DNA of 64,000 nucleotides from Gliomastix tumulicola (GCA_001599755.1 BCHX01000003.1:4127289-4191288), one strand, 5' to 3'. Shown: positions 35,027 through 46,177, counted from the first letter of the stretch. Program-made: numbers and translations. Notes: a model not told the origin generated them from the sequence alone.

Positions 35027-35411
35027 ACACTTTAGAGCACACCAACTCCAGCATCTACTCCCCCACTTAGTCACGAGTTTACAGCCTAGTCAGTTCTGAG
35101 ATGAAGCCTCCTGGTTTAGTCTCGACTCTGGGGTGCTTTGGAAACGCGGAAGCCACTTCCCCCCCGCAAACTCCCCGCGTCAAGACTTCGAAGGTCAAAG
35201 ATGGAGGGCAATAAATAGTCAAGAGTCAAGACGGCTTTACATGATTTCTCTTGGGTTTTCATCTTCACACAGGCGACGTCGAGATCTCGGGCTCGTTGGC
35301 TGTACTCGTCCCATTTCTGACTCTTTTCGTGTTTACAACAAACTCCTCGATCGAAGAAGCGGGTGGCGAATTCCAACAAGTCCTGCATCTCTGATCTCAA
35401 GACCAAACACG

Positions 35412-37159
35412 ATGAAGGAAGAAGATAAAAACTCGGCCGACTTCCAATTGGAGGTAGATGCGAAGGAGAAGCTCCAGGAGCCGGAATGCATCGAGTCAGT
35501 CGTGGCTCGGACTGGCGAGGGTGCCTATGTTTCACCCCAGGAGGTGCAAGCGCGCTTCCCTCTGCTCCGTGACCTCAGCACTGAGCAGATGGATGAGCTT
35601 AACAAACGCGTTCTTCGGAAGATTGACTGGCGTCTGCTGCCCATTGTCAGTCTGATGTATCTGATGAAGTAAGTGGGCTATCAAACGGTGGTTGAGGGCG
35701 TTACTAACTGTTCAGCCATCTCGACCGCATGAACGTCTCGAATGCTCGCCTGTCGGGACTCCAAGACGATCTCAAAATGAGCGATACAATCTGGAATGCC
35801 GGAATTTCAACCTTCTACGTCGGATACACTATTGCTCAACTCCCTGGAAACTTGATTCTGGCCAAGATGAACCCGCGCATCTTCCTCCCCACGATTATGC
35901 TCATGTGGAGCATTGGAACAATTTGCATGCCGGCAATGAAGAAGTGAGTGTCTCATATGCATGTCTTGGGGGACACTTGCTAACTAGGTACAGCGGCGCT
36001 GGATTCTGTGTTGCCCGCTTCTTTGTCGGGCTGACGGAAGCACCCTTCTTCCCCGGCCTCACTTTAAGTAAGCCGAGCTGCGATGTTTTGGGGGGCGTGA
36101 CCGACTGCTAACAACAATTAATTAGTCACATCGAGCTGGTACACGATCCAAGAGTCCCCGATGCGAATGGCCATTTGGCATGCCGGCAATACTGTTGCGA
36201 ATATCCTGTCGGGCTTCTTGGCAGCTGGTATCCTCGAGAACATGGAAGGTATTGCGGATCTTCATGCCTGGCAATGGTTCTTCCTACTTGAGGGCATTGC
36301 GTCTATTCTTGTCGCTCTCGGTGCCTACTTCGTATTGCCTGGATGGCCATCCGATGTGGACGGCTTTCTTACCGAACAGGAATCAGAGATGGCACAATAT
36401 CGCGTGCTTGTGTCGAATGGAGGCCGCGATGAGCGTATTGGGGGGACGTGGGATGGTGTCAAAGATGCAGCTAAAGATCCCTTTACTTGGCTCTTTTGTC
36501 TGATGCATTTCGGTCTTACCATTGCACAGAGCTTCAAGGACTTCCTCCCCTCGGTAACTATCTAACCTCGTCTTGTTGATCTCCTTGACTTGCTGACTTA
36601 TAATCCACAGATTATCAACACCTTCGGCTTCAACAAGTTGACGACTTACCTGATCCAGGCTCCCCCCTACGCTCTCGCATATATCGGAGCCTGCGCTCTA
36701 GCGTGGTCCTGTGGTCACTTCATGGAATCAACGTTCCACATTGTCATTCCGATCATAGTATCCGCGGGCGGTTGCGCTATTCTGGTCTCGACACTCAACG
36801 TCGGTGCCCGATACACTGGTGTCATCTTGCTCGTCATCGGCACATACAGCGGTCTGAACTTGCAGCTCTCCTGGGAGACAACGCTGGTTCCAGCCCCGCG
36901 TTCGAAGAAGGCTGCACTGATTGCCATTGCGAACTGCATCAGTCAGTCGAGCCACTGGTTCAGTCCTTATTTCTTCCCGACCAGTCAGGAGCCGTTCTAC
37001 CGCTTGGGCGGCGGACTGATCCTTGTGGGGTGTCTTCTCACGGCCGTTGCGGCTGGAATTATCAATTGGAGGTGCCGCAAACTGAACAAGAAGCTGGATG
37101 AGGATGAAGGTTGGAGCCCGCACACTGGCAATGAGAGAGGATGGAGGTATAAGCTTTAG
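35412..37159 (+). CDS. MFS anion:cation symporter (Dal5/allantoate permease-like)
   Basis: Plasma-membrane importer of the major facilitator superfamily; relatives carry allantoate, nicotinate, pantothenate and other organic anions with protons. The CDS is join(35412..35668, 35716..35943, 35994..36067, 36126..36553, 36611..37159), 511 aa, all joins in phase. The family signature in the first helix and loop is visible (LMYLMNHLDRMNVSNARL), followed by GYTIAQLPGNLIL, the helix with GFCVARFFVGLTEAPFFPG, and the ITSSWYTIQESPMRMAIWHAGN loop. About 12 hydrophobic segments are present, with a charged cytoplasmic N-terminus of ~75 residues. It lies next to a regulator and degradative enzymes, which fits uptake of the cluster's substrate. 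The substrate is not determinable from sequence. Confidence 0.9.
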
Positions 37160-37634
37160 GGCGGTACTATCTCAGATGGCTTTGGGAGGGAGCTATACTC
37201 TATAGTAGCGGAGACAAATTGTAACTACCTAGGGAGGCTCTGGTCAAGTTTGACAATGCTGGGCTGGTTTAGCTTGAAAGCCAGGTCTATCCATAGATAT
37301 TCGCTTGCTATACACACAGGCGACTTCCCTTTGACTTTCGAGAATAGACCTGACTACTACTCCCCAACCTTCTTTGACTCGTCCTGGTTAGTCTGATGCT
37401 ACCCCAACTTCGCTAGTTCTTCTCCCTTACTTAGTTCGGGCAGTTCGGGTCCACTAGTAAGACCGAGATCCTCCCATCCTCGTCATATCAACTCATAAGT
37501 ACTCGCAACCTGCATACTCTACTCCACCATCCATCTCTGGCCGTGGTTTGTGAGGTCCCTTGTGCACACACATCCATCTGTGCTCTGAAGATTTCTCCCA
37601 ACTCCCTCCTTACGTGCCGATTGTTCGTCGTACG
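37160..37634. other. Promoter region of the first Zn2Cys6 regulator
   Basis: 475 bp between the transporter stop and the next ATG on the same strand. It is rich in C/T toward the ATG. No copy of the palindromes found in the neighbouring promoters was seen. Confidence 0.45.
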
Positions 37635-39994
37635 ATGCCACGCAGTCTGACAGGTGAAAGTGCGTCTACACAGACCGGCAACAGCCGACGCACTCGAACA
37701 AAACGGGGCCTGACATGTGCCAATTGTCGTCTAAGAAAGGTCAGTATCAACCCCTACGCTTCGTCCTGGAGAGATCCCCCGTCTTGGCGCACAGCTGATC
37801 TAGATAGACGCGGTGTGATGGCTCACTACCCGGATGCAAGACCTGCGAGGTCTACGGCGTCGAATGCCGATACGAGCGGCCGCCGCCAATGACGCAGATC
37901 GTGGCCATGGCCGAGAGGATCCAGGAATGTGAGCGGACTATGGGAGAACTGCGCGCCGCACTCGAGAAGGCGACTGGGTCCCGGGGACAAGATCACGATC
38001 AATCACTGCAGGTTAACGAAGAAAGCTCTGAGATTGCTGATCTAACATCTGCCGACGCCGGCTTTGACGACGCTCTGCACACGGAGACGGACGCATCGCC
38101 TCACGCCAGCACAAGCCAGGATTCAGAACCGGAGCAGCGTCTGCTGTCGGACCTCAGTCTAGACGAGAACGGAAAGGTGCGAGGCTGCTTCTTTCTGCTT
38201 GGCATTATCAATTCATTACATCGAGGGCCCGTCGCCTGACTCTGCGCAGCTCTGTTACTACGGGCCGACATCCGCCGTTCACGCACCTCTCCAGGAATCG
38301 CCGAGGACAGACGATACGCGTAGTGTCAGCGGCCAAGCGTCTGTGCAAGAGGCGCGGACGTTGCTGTCGTCGTCAGCCCTCGACTCGAGAAGCTGGGAGG
38401 AGTTTGCGCTCGGTAACGCGTCGATGCAGACAGATATTCCTCGCCAAGTCATCTCTCGGCTTCTCCAAATCCACTGGACGTGGATCAGCCCCATGTTCAA
38501 CTGGGTGTATCGCCCAGCATTCATGCGTAAGCGCCTTGGATATCGCGTCTAAAGCCATGCTGATGTTCCAGTGCAGGAGACATGGCCATTGGCGGACCGT
38601 GCTACTCCCCGTTCCTCCTCACCGTCATGTGTAGCCACGCTGCACGCTTCGACTCTGCCAAGACGAGTGAGATGCTGATATCCAAGGCCCGTCTCCTCCT
38701 TGGAACCGAGATCCATCGACCATGCTCTATTCCAACAGCCCAAGCTCTCCTCCAGCTCAGCGCCCGCGACCTTGCGTACGGGTCCATCTCGCAGGCATGG
38801 CTGTATAGTGGCATGGCCTTCCGCATGGTCAGCGACCTGGGTCTTCACCACAGCACGGCAAAGGTTGCAACACTTGGCAATCTGAGTGCCGAAGACTTGG
38901 AGATCCGAAGAAGGCTGTTCTGGAGCTCATACTTCTGGGACAAGGCTATCAGTCTGTACCTCGGACGTATGCCTGTGCTGCTTGAGTTGCCCCTGAACCG
39001 CTCACCAGAGTTTCGTGAGTGTTTCTGTAGCCGATGCTTCTAATGAGAATCCGTTGCTAAGTGTCTTCAGTGGACGACTCGGCCGAAGATGAGATATGGT
39101 CTCCTCACTGTGTAGACTCGATGAACCTCAGCAAGGTTGCGGTCGGAGAGTATCCGCGGTCGAAGTCGCACACAGTTTCGAGTTTTGAGAACAGCTGTAA
39201 GCTGGCTGTCATCTTGAACGATATCATTCTTCGCCTTTACTCTCGGCGAGAAACCAATACCGCCCACGAACAACTGAGAGTCATCCGCAACAGCCTAAAT
39301 GAGTGGAGGCAGAAATCACCTTCCCATCTAAAGTACGATCCCGATCACTTGCCAGAGATATGTCCCCCACCTCATATATTGACACAGAAGTAAGTACCGC
39401 GAGCACCTTGACCCAGAAATATGATATCTGATCATAGTCAGCCTCTTGTACTTCACGGCCGTCATTCTCCTGCATCGGCCCTTCTACACGACTCCTGCGC
39501 ACCATGCCACGTGCCGCGCAGCTTCGGACAACATCCAAAAGCTCATACTTCTGCTCGAGAAGACTTTTGGGTTTGCCAGGATCACCTATCTAATGGCTTA
39601 CTGCGTATATACTGGAGCCTCCGTTATGATGCAAGACGTCAAGAAGGGCGATCTGGATGCGAGCATCAAGATGCAGACGTTCCTCCAGTGCCTCCAGCAG
39701 GGCACCGCGACCTGTCCTGTTGTACAGAGAAGCATCGATATCATTACCAACGGCCTCAGATCGGATGAGACAACCATGCAAGCAAGCAGGCCAGACACGG
39801 CCGCTACGGATCGGGCTCTGTTCGCGAGTAATTATTTACCCGCGTTTCCGTGGAACAATCCGAGCTTTGACTTCAGTGGGGATGCGAATCAAGGAGGTAT
39901 GAATATCGACGGATTCGCCATGCTGGACTCCTTCCCGGAAGCGCAGTACGACAGTTTTGGCTCAGAAGGCACATGGTTCTTTACTCCCCAGTGA
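37635..39994 (+). CDS. Zn2Cys6 transcription factor with fungal-specific TF domain (regulator 1)
   Basis: Nuclear DNA-binding regulator. The CDS is join(37635..37739, 37808..38176, 38250..38526, 38577..39014, 39071..39389, 39442..39994), 686 aa. The first splice completes the zinc cluster: CANCRLRK joined to TRCDGSLPGCKTC and VEC gives C-x2-C-x6-C-x6-C-x2-C-x6-C. A short coiled coil (QIVAMAERIQECERTMGELRAAL) for dimerisation follows. The middle homology region begins after YYGPTSAVHAP, with RDMAIGGPCYSPFLL and the YSGMAFRMVSDLGLH helix typical of the fungal-specific TF domain. It sits between the transporter and the amidohydrolase and is a natural candidate to control them. Exon joins were chosen to keep the known TF-domain motifs continuous. 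Confidence 0.88.
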
Positions 39995-40040
39995 ATAGCT
40001 GTGTGCAAGAGATAAATATCATTCCATGTCGCTGGCTGGA

Positions 40041-40946
40041 TCAATCCTCGCTATCATCATACTGCCATAGCCTCCTAGGATTATCAACCCATATCTTGCG
40101 AGCGAGTCCGTCGCCTCTGGCACCCTCTACTTCCCTGCACCACTTCCAACACTGTGCTACCCAGGCTGCGTTGTCTACCTTCCTGTACTCTTGGACCTTG
40201 TTTCGATCGCCTCCTGGGTTTGCTTCCACACCCCCGCTGTGAGGCCAGTCGCTTGCCCACACGACTCGGTCCGGAGCCGTTCGCAGGATGTCGAGTACAT
40301 ACTCGTCGATGTCTGGTAGGTCGGGGAACCGATATGCAGCGCTCAGCTTCGTCCAAACGCGACCCGTCTTTAGCAGCTCGATGAATTCCGTGTAGCCTGG
40401 CTGTAGTCTGCCAGGCCCCCGATCCTCATGTGGCGATCCGATGTGGTCGATGACTACATCCACACCTAACTCGGGCACCAAGGGGGCCAGCTCGACAATC
40501 TGATCCAGGGAGACATATATCTGGATGACCCATCCCAGATGTCGCACGCGAGCGGCGGCCAACTTCACGGTATCCTTGTCAAGCGGCTCGCTGCACGTAA
40601 GCAGATTCAGACGGATTCCTCGGACACCAGCTTCATGAAGCACACGCAGCTCGTCATCGCTGGCTTCTGCGGCATCAATACAGGCTACACCGCGTGCCTT
40701 CGCACCCATCTGGGACAGCGCATCGAGGAGGCAGCGGTTATCTGTGTGGTAGACGGAAAAGGCCACCAGACAGGCATGGCTGATGCCGAGCGAGCGGTGG
40801 AAGGCCTGAAGGCTTGATAATGGTGCTTTCTGGGGGCGGTAGGGGTGACGGTCGTGCAGGGGGAATTCGTCCTCGTCAACGACGTGGACATGGCTGTCCC
40901 AGGCACCCGGAGGGGGGAGCTTGTCGAATGCCCCTGATTGGTCCAT
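40041..40946 (-). CDS. Amidohydrolase-2 family hydrolase (lactonase-like)
   Basis: Intronless, 301 aa. The TIM-barrel metal-dependent hydrolase fold is marked by the HxH pair in WDSHVHV near the N-terminus, the conserved VDVVIDHIGSP strand and the WASDWPHS strand with the catalytic Asp. This subgroup includes 2-pyrone-4,6-dicarboxylate hydrolase (LigI), sulfomuconolactone hydrolase and sugar lactonases, so opening of a lactone ring is the most likely reaction. No signal peptide, so cytosolic. The ATG at 40946 is the only one that precedes the conserved block without a long unrelated extension. It ends only 46 bp from the stop of regulator 1, tail to tail. Palindromic elements lie 138-198 bp upstream of its start. 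Confidence 0.8.
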   Translation of the reverse strand: MDQSGAFDKLPPPGAWDSHVHVVDEDEFPLHDRHPYRPQKAPLSSLQAFHRSLGISHACLVAFSVYHTDNRCLLDALSQMGAKARGVACIDAAEASDDELRVLHEAGVRGIRLNLLTCSEPLDKDTVKLAAARVRHLGWVIQIYVSLDQIVELAPLVPELGVDVVIDHIGSPHEDRGPGRLQPGYTEFIELLKTGRVWTKLSAAYRFPDLPDIDEYVLDILRTAPDRVVWASDWPHSGGVEANPGGDRNKVQEYRKVDNAAWVAQCWKWCREVEGARGDGLARKIWVDNPRRLWQYDDSED

Positions 40947-41640
40947 GGTGCGGCGCAGAATAGGAGGCTGGTCGATTAGGTCAGGCGGAGGTAGGTATCT
41001 TGGGGATCCTTGGACAAGATCCGTGCACAACGAGAGGGGAATTGTCCTGGTACCCCGGCGTTGTTCCTGGCCTCGGAACTTCACCCGGAAAGTTGCCGGG
41101 CAATTCGCCGGCTCCAGCTCCCGCCTCCAGGCAGCTTTCCGGGGCACTCTGTTGCGCTAGCTTCTAAGTAGCATGGCTGGCCCCTTATTGCTGATCTCAT
41201 GCCCAGCTAGATTTGGACAACCCCGAAAGGTGTGTAGGTGGTTGGCTGCTGTGGATGTGTGCATTGGTGTGTAGGTATGGGTATGGGCTGCGTGACGGCT
41301 CAGTGCACACCAACATGAGATGCCCTCGTTCAATCAGCAGAGTTCTTCATGGAGTGAATCTATTCTCAGGTACTCTATGCAGGAGTAATGACATTCAATT
41401 CATCCCCTCTGATATTTTCGACTTGTAACTCTCCTCAATGAAAGCAATTGTATGATCAGTCAAGAAACCGGTTATACGAGGGTGCGAGAAGTGGACCCTT
41501 CTACGCCTTCGTGTTGGTCGGATTTGGGGGCTCAAAGTGCTCCCCTCATTTGTCCTCTGCTCTGATCCGCGAAACGCACGCCAGGAGATGCGAGCCGTCT
41601 CTACCTGTGAACTTTGACGTAGCGCCCTGGTCTCAGCAAA
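40947..41640. other. Divergent promoter between amidohydrolase and kinase-like gene
   Basis: 694 bp. The first 200 bp next to the amidohydrolase start hold the two palindromic elements at 41084-41144. The rest shows no other gene. Confidence 0.5.
41084..41144. promoter_or_regulatory. Two CCNGG-N7-CCNGG-type palindromes upstream of the amidohydrolase
   Basis: At 41084-41100 the sequence is a perfect inverted repeat, CCCGG, seven bases, CCGGG. At 41127-41144 it is CCAGG, CAGCTTT, CCGGGG. The second is closely related to the element at 35009-35026 read on the other strand (same seven-base spacer ending GCTTT) and to the one at 50386. Position and repetition suggest a regulator binding site. Confidence 0.45.
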
Positions 41641-42981
41641 ATGGCTCCTCCCAACACCATGGACCAGTTCCAGGCAGCGGATGCACTACTGAAATATGTC
41701 TACTCAGGCATACTCGGCCCAACCAAGGGAATGGCCGTGAATTATGCCGTAATGCGCACCACGGACAGCACTTTTGCCTTTTCAGCAAGTCTCGAGCCTC
41801 TTGATGATATATCAAACCCTATCGACAGGGACCAGATCGAAATCGACAGACAAAGCGGAAAGCCCTCGGTTCCGAAGAAGATCGAGATTACGGATGAGGA
41901 AATGCAAGAAGCTGTTTTGGCGGCGACAGGCGACACTGTTGTATCGTCTCGCAGGTTCGCCGACGGAGGCTTCAGCATCTCATACAAAGTGACTGTGATG
42001 GATAAGCCCGATACTATCTACATTGTTCAGCTTCGCTTTCACGGAAACGTGGCGTCAATGGATGCCTTGATGAAGTTCGTCCGCGCCCACAATGAGCCCG
42101 GCGTCATATCGATGCCTGCCGTCTATTCCATCCCCGGCGAGGCAGAGCATCAGAAGGCTACAGGATTCGGAAGGCAGATAACGCAATTCATCCCTGGCGT
42201 CATAGCAGAGCCAGTGTATCCCCACATGTCTCATGCTGACAAGCTCGGACTCGTGCGGAAGATGGCTCTAGCCTGGCAGGCCTGCTGGGACTTGCCTCTT
42301 CCATCACCTCGCCGGATCGGTGAGCTGATCGCCACAGACGACAATGGCAACATCAGCCTTACTGTTGGACCTGACCGGCACTACAGTCTCGGAGGGCCGT
42401 TCACTTCCGTGCGCGAATGGCTCAAAGCTCGGCTTCAGCATGCCGTTGCTAGCCTGGGGAGAGCAAGTGGCATCGATGAATATAAGGAGGAGTACATGGC
42501 CTCTATCCAAGCATTCGTGGATAATCGATTGGATCAGATCCCCCAAACTGTCGAGGAGTGTCCAATCGTTGCTCTGCACGTTGATATGGGCCTTCACAAC
42601 TTGATAGTATCGGCGGATGACCACAAGGAAATCAACGCTATCATCGACTGGGAACTCTGCGCCAGCGCCCCATTTCTTGCGGCTCATAGATGCCTGGAAA
42701 TGCTTTTCCGAAGGGGAGCTCCAAACGGCTTTGGAGACGAGTATCCGCAGGCGGATCAGCTTCGCAGCGCGTTCTGGGATACGATTCCGAAGTGGAAGGC
42801 TCATTGGGAGAGCCAGAGTGCCAGGGACTTCATGGAATGGTTTCAATTTGCTCTGCTTATGAAACCTGAGTACTGCTCCACCAAAACACCCAAGGCTGAG
42901 AAGATGGAATTCTGGGCGGAGAACATCCGCGTCGTTGAGGGCATGTTGAAAAAATACGGCGCTGAGGAGGGTTTAGAGTAG
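41641..42981 (+). CDS. APH-fold (aminoglycoside phosphotransferase-like) kinase
   Basis: Intronless, 446 aa. The protein has the small-molecule kinase fold found in choline kinase and APH enzymes. The catalytic loop is HVDMGLHN (H313, D315, N320), and the metal-binding IIDWE follows about 20 residues later. The N-terminal lobe begins near residue 95, with the SRRFADGGFSISYKV beta strands and the YIVQLRF strand where a basic residue would normally bind ATP. Here that position reads Q-L-R, so the usual lysine is not obvious and activity is uncertain. Such proteins are very numerous in filamentous fungi and mostly of unknown substrate. Nothing suggests actual antibiotic resistance. Confidence 0.8.
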   Translation: MAPPNTMDQFQAADALLKYVYSGILGPTKGMAVNYAVMRTTDSTFAFSASLEPLDDISNPIDRDQIEIDRQSGKPSVPKKIEITDEEMQEAVLAATGDTVVSSRRFADGGFSISYKVTVMDKPDTIYIVQLRFHGNVASMDALMKFVRAHNEPGVISMPAVYSIPGEAEHQKATGFGRQITQFIPGVIAEPVYPHMSHADKLGLVRKMALAWQACWDLPLPSPRRIGELIATDDNGNISLTVGPDRHYSLGGPFTSVREWLKARLQHAVASLGRASGIDEYKEEYMASIQAFVDNRLDQIPQTVEECPIVALHVDMGLHNLIVSADDHKEINAIIDWELCASAPFLAAHRCLEMLFRRGAPNGFGDEYPQADQLRSAFWDTIPKWKAHWESQSARDFMEWFQFALLMKPEYCSTKTPKAEKMEFWAENIRVVEGMLKKYGAEEGLE

Positions 42982-43371
42982 AGCTACGCTCATGTGCGCA
43001 GACCAAATGGCCAGCTACTAGTTCTTTGTTCTATTATAATAGCAACTGGTGGAAACGCAGGGTTCAGGCAAAGGTTCGGCTTCGTTGCTCCCCTGGCCTC
43101 CGTTCCGCAGAATGGGCCACTTGCGACTTAGAATCCTAGCTGGATCACCCGTTCGTCACACTCCAGAACAACTGCCCATGCCGCAACTGCCGAAACACGC
43201 CCAGAGCAAGGGTAAATTGATGAGAAGTCGGGGATACCACTAGATGGAGGTGGGCGGTTGTTCAGTTTATTACTTGCAAGTACGCATCTAGGACAACCCG
43301 GTGTTGAATCTGAGTATGTCTTATAGGGTGGATGGGGGCGCCCCTGTTGACCGCTGGTTCATCTATCTACT
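42982..43371. other. Convergent gap between kinase-like gene and Ldh2-type dehydrogenase
   Basis: 390 bp between two stops. Nothing recognisable; expected 3' UTRs. Confidence 0.5.
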
Positions 43372-44457
43372 TCACATAATGAGTTCTAGTCTATCATCTA
43401 CTCCAGCCTCTTGGGCAAGTTCGTGCAGGGCATCAATCTCGGATGTCGTGAATGGGATCCCATCCTGTGACCGCTTTGCCTCGGTCAACTCCTCCATCTC
43501 GCCACTAACATAGATGCGGTCGAACCCTTCCGCCTTCTTAGCGCTTCTCACTGTCTGGAATAGCGTATCCATGCGCTCCTTCAGTTCAGACATGCCCCCC
43601 TCGAGGAAGACCTCTGGACGGAAGATGAGGAACCAGTGTCCCACGTTCTGCGGCTTGTCCAGCACCTTGTACTGATCGTTGACGCCTCCCGCAAAGCCTG
43701 CTCCGCTCATGACGCCTCCAAAGATATCCATCATCATAGCAAGACCACTGCCCTTGGGTCCGCCCATGGGCAGCACGACACCACCGTTCAGCGCCGCAGC
43801 TGCATCAGTCGTCGGTCGTCCCTTGCTATCGAGAGCGTACCCTTCAGGAATCGACTCTCCGCGACGGAACGCCTTGCGAATCTTGCCACGCGCCGCGACG
43901 CTCGGCGACATATCCAGCACGAAATCACCCTCCTTGCCGCCGGGTACGCCGACAGCAAAGGGGCTTGTGCCCAGCAAGGCCTCAGCACCGCCCCAAGGTG
44001 GCATCGCGCGGCTGGCGTTGGTATACGCGAAGCATGCGAATCCCTGCCGCACGGCGCGGAGGACGTACGTCGCGCCCATGCCGTAGTGGTTGCTGTTGCG
44101 GACGGCGACCATGCCCATGCCGAAGGTCTCGGCCATCTCGATGCCCTTGTCCACGGCAAGGCTGCCGGCAACGAAGCCAAACGTGTTCTGTGCATCCACC
44201 AGAGCCATGACGGGTGTCTTGTTTGTTATCTTGATCTCTGGCGCGGCCTGGACGACGCCGGCGGTAAGGCGGGAGATGTAGCCGGCCAGACGATTGATGC
44301 CGTGGGTATCGACGCCGCGGAGATCTGCGAGAACGAGAGCAGAGGCTATGAGCTCGGCTCGAGAGGAGGGAACGCCATGAGATGTCAGGATTGCTTTAGC
44401 CAAGGCCTCAGCTGACGTTGGGGTGATCTTGACGGTGTTGCTCGTGGTGGGGGCCAT
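43372..44457 (-). CDS. Malate/L-lactate dehydrogenase (Ldh2/YlbC family) oxidoreductase
   Basis: Intronless, 361 aa, the full length of the family. These NAD(P)-dependent enzymes interconvert 2-hydroxy acids and 2-oxo acids, and some reduce cyclic imino acids (delta1-piperideine-2-carboxylate, pyrroline-2-carboxylate). Motifs seen are LADLRGVDTHGINRL with the conserved His, VRNSNHYGMGATYV, LGTSPFAVGVPG, the DMSPSVAARGKI strand and PMGGPKGSGLAMMMDI, which binds the cofactor. No targeting signal. It is divergent from the RraA-like aldolase, with a 460-bp shared promoter carrying the recurrent palindrome. A 2-oxo acid made here would be a natural substrate for that aldolase. Confidence 0.87.
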   Translation of the reverse strand: MAPTTSNTVKITPTSAEALAKAILTSHGVPSSRAELIASALVLADLRGVDTHGINRLAGYISRLTAGVVQAAPEIKITNKTPVMALVDAQNTFGFVAGSLAVDKGIEMAETFGMGMVAVRNSNHYGMGATYVLRAVRQGFACFAYTNASRAMPPWGGAEALLGTSPFAVGVPGGKEGDFVLDMSPSVAARGKIRKAFRRGESIPEGYALDSKGRPTTDAAAALNGGVVLPMGGPKGSGLAMMMDIFGGVMSGAGFAGGVNDQYKVLDKPQNVGHWFLIFRPEVFLEGGMSELKERMDTLFQTVRSAKKAEGFDRIYVSGEMEELTEAKRSQDGIPFTTSEIDALHELAQEAGVDDRLELIM

Positions 44458-44658
44458 GATGGGGTGTGAAGTGATCGTGGGGGTCTATGTCTTCGAGATG
44501 AGAGATACTTTCTCAGAAATGGTCGACTCTTTACCCCTTAGCGAATAGTTAAGGATAGATTCGAGCTTCTTAATAATCGAGTTTGGGGATCCCAATCCGC
44601 GAAACGCCGAGATGGCTCGGCTGGAAGTTCTCGGATCAGTGTGGCTGCTCCACAAGCA

Positions 44659-44685
44659 CCGGGGAGTTTCCAGGTACTTGTCCGG
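44659..44685. promoter_or_regulatory. Overlapping palindromic elements in the dehydrogenase/aldolase promoter
   Basis: CCGGGG, five bases, CCAGG at 44659-44674 overlaps CCAGG, seven bases, CCGG at 44670-44685. They lie about 200-230 bp from both divergent ATGs (44457 and 44918). The second has the same N7 spacing as the copies at 34984, 35009, 41084, 41127 and 50386. Confidence 0.45.
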
Positions 44686-44917
44686 CCGGCCGGTGGGCTT
44701 GAAAGTGAATTGATTACTCGGCAACGGTGATTCGGCACGGAAATAAGCCTGACTATCGTCGTTGGACTGTTATCCTTGCAAGTGAGTATACGGAAAGATT
44801 TCGTTAAGTAAGCTTAACGCCGCCATGGGTGCAGCTCCTGGGCACGAAGTGTAGGCACGACCCGATTATCGACTTACTCTCAGTGGTTTCTACCACCTGA
44901 CTTTTCCCAACAGTACA

Positions 44918-45745
44918 ATGGCATCGTCAACAGATCCTATCATTGAGGAGCTGAGGAAATATACCACGTAAGTGACTTCTGTTCCCTACCAAAAGCAGCT
45001 TCTAACCCAGATAGTTGCGATGTGAGCGACGCTCTCTGCAAGCTCGGCCACCGTCACGGAGGTTTCCTACCCGGCCTCACTATGTGGTCGCCGCAGCGGC
45101 AGGAAGGGCCTACCAAGATTGTTGGTCCCGCCTACACAGTCAAGTATGTGCCTATACATGATTCAGCGGCGGCCCATCCAGCCCACTATGTAAGTCTTCT
45201 GTGAACTGTGCCCCAAAGCAAATATTGACCCTCGATCAGATCGATTCGGTGCCTGAAGGCTCTGTGATCTTCGTCTCCTGCCCGCCAGTAACCTCTAATG
45301 CGGTGTATGGTGGGATGATGTCCACCCGTGCTCGTGCTAGCGGTGCGGCTGGCACGATCGTGGACGGGAGATTCCGAGACCTGCAAGAGCAGAGAGACCT
45401 CAACTATCCTGTATGTCACTTTGCCCATCATCTACCTCATTTTGTCTGCTTGCTTACAAGGACTAGATCTTTGCCCGAGATGTTGGAACCGCCCCGCCAT
45501 ATGGCGCTGTCAAAGTCTGTGGCGTCAATGTCCCGGTGAAGCTGCACACGGTCGAGGCAGATCTTTTTGTTACACCCGGCGACTATCTAATCGCAGATCT
45601 GAATGGAGTTGTTCTGCTGCCGAGGAACCTAGCGCAAGATGTGCTCCCATTGATGGCGAAGCAAGTGGCTGCGGATGCAAAGGTAGCGGAGGCAATACAG
45701 GGAAAGATGACTTTCACCGAGGCGAGTCGAAAGTTTCGAGTGTAA
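44918..45745 (+). CDS. RraA-like 4-hydroxy-4-methyl-2-oxoglutarate/4-carboxy-4-hydroxy-2-oxoadipate aldolase family
   Basis: Class II (metal-dependent) pyruvate aldolase fold. Characterised members cleave HMG or CHA to pyruvate plus pyruvate or oxaloacetate at the end of aromatic-acid meta-cleavage routes. Others have only oxaloacetate decarboxylase activity. The CDS is join(44918..44967, 45015..45189, 45240..45410, 45467..45745), 224 aa. Motifs are CDVSDALCKLG at the N-terminus, GPAYTVK, GGMMSTRARASGAAGTIVDGRFRD with the metal/substrate Arg-Asp pair, and the closing VTPGDYLIADLNGVVLLP. Three short introns all fit in phase. The gene is divergent from the Ldh2-type dehydrogenase. Function in breaking a hydroxy-oxo acid to pyruvate is inferred. 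Confidence 0.85.
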
Positions 45746-46021
45746 ACAGGAAGAACGAGGTTCAAGCTCTGAAACGCTGCCGGAATACCGCAACTCAACC
45801 TTTCTTATCTAGCAGGTGTATGGAGTCACGCAGGATTTATCGTGGTAGTACTGACGGAACGTCTGCCAACCTGGGCTATGAACGGGGGCGATCTGAGTGC
45901 TGCTCGATCAGTCTACTCCACAAGGTATATCATCCTAAACTACTAGCGTCGTAACTTCAGTCTATTGATAAGTAAGTAACCCACTGTCCTGACTCTTATC
46001 ATTCTCAGCGAACTCTGTAGC

Positions 46022-46044
46022 GTGCGGAGGTCATAGCTCCGCAC
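46022..46044. promoter_or_regulatory. Perfect 8-bp inverted repeat (CGG-N11-CCG) before regulator 2
   Basis: GTGCGGAG and CTCCGCAC are separated by 7 bases. Read as zinc-cluster half-sites this is CGG-N11-CCG. It lies 134-156 bp before the regulator 2 ATG. The nitrilase/amidase promoter holds a copy at 50204-50226 that shares the first ten bases (GTGCGGAGGT), the N11 spacing and CCGCAC, pointing to autoregulation plus control of that gene pair. Confidence 0.55.
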
Positions 46045-46177
46045 CGATAAACTTAAATCTCGAGCATTATACCTCCCAGGGTCCTATCACGATGTTCATC
46101 TCAACTCTTTTCTCGGATCAGTGATGTGCGACTTCTTTGCTGGACCAAGAATGGACGGAGGCTGAGGCCCGATCGAG

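Larger units (their letters stand above)
34060..35411. other. Divergent region between the imine reductase and transporter genes
   Basis: 1.35 kb upstream of both genes. It holds the TATA box of the imine reductase (34161-34170, minus strand) and a pair of palindromic elements near 35.0 kb described separately. Open frames inside it lack support. Confidence 0.55.

Noticed and set aside
41641..42981. Antibiotic-resistance gene
   Set aside because: The APH fold is very common in filamentous fungi for small-molecule kinases; nothing indicates an aminoglycoside substrate or recent transfer.
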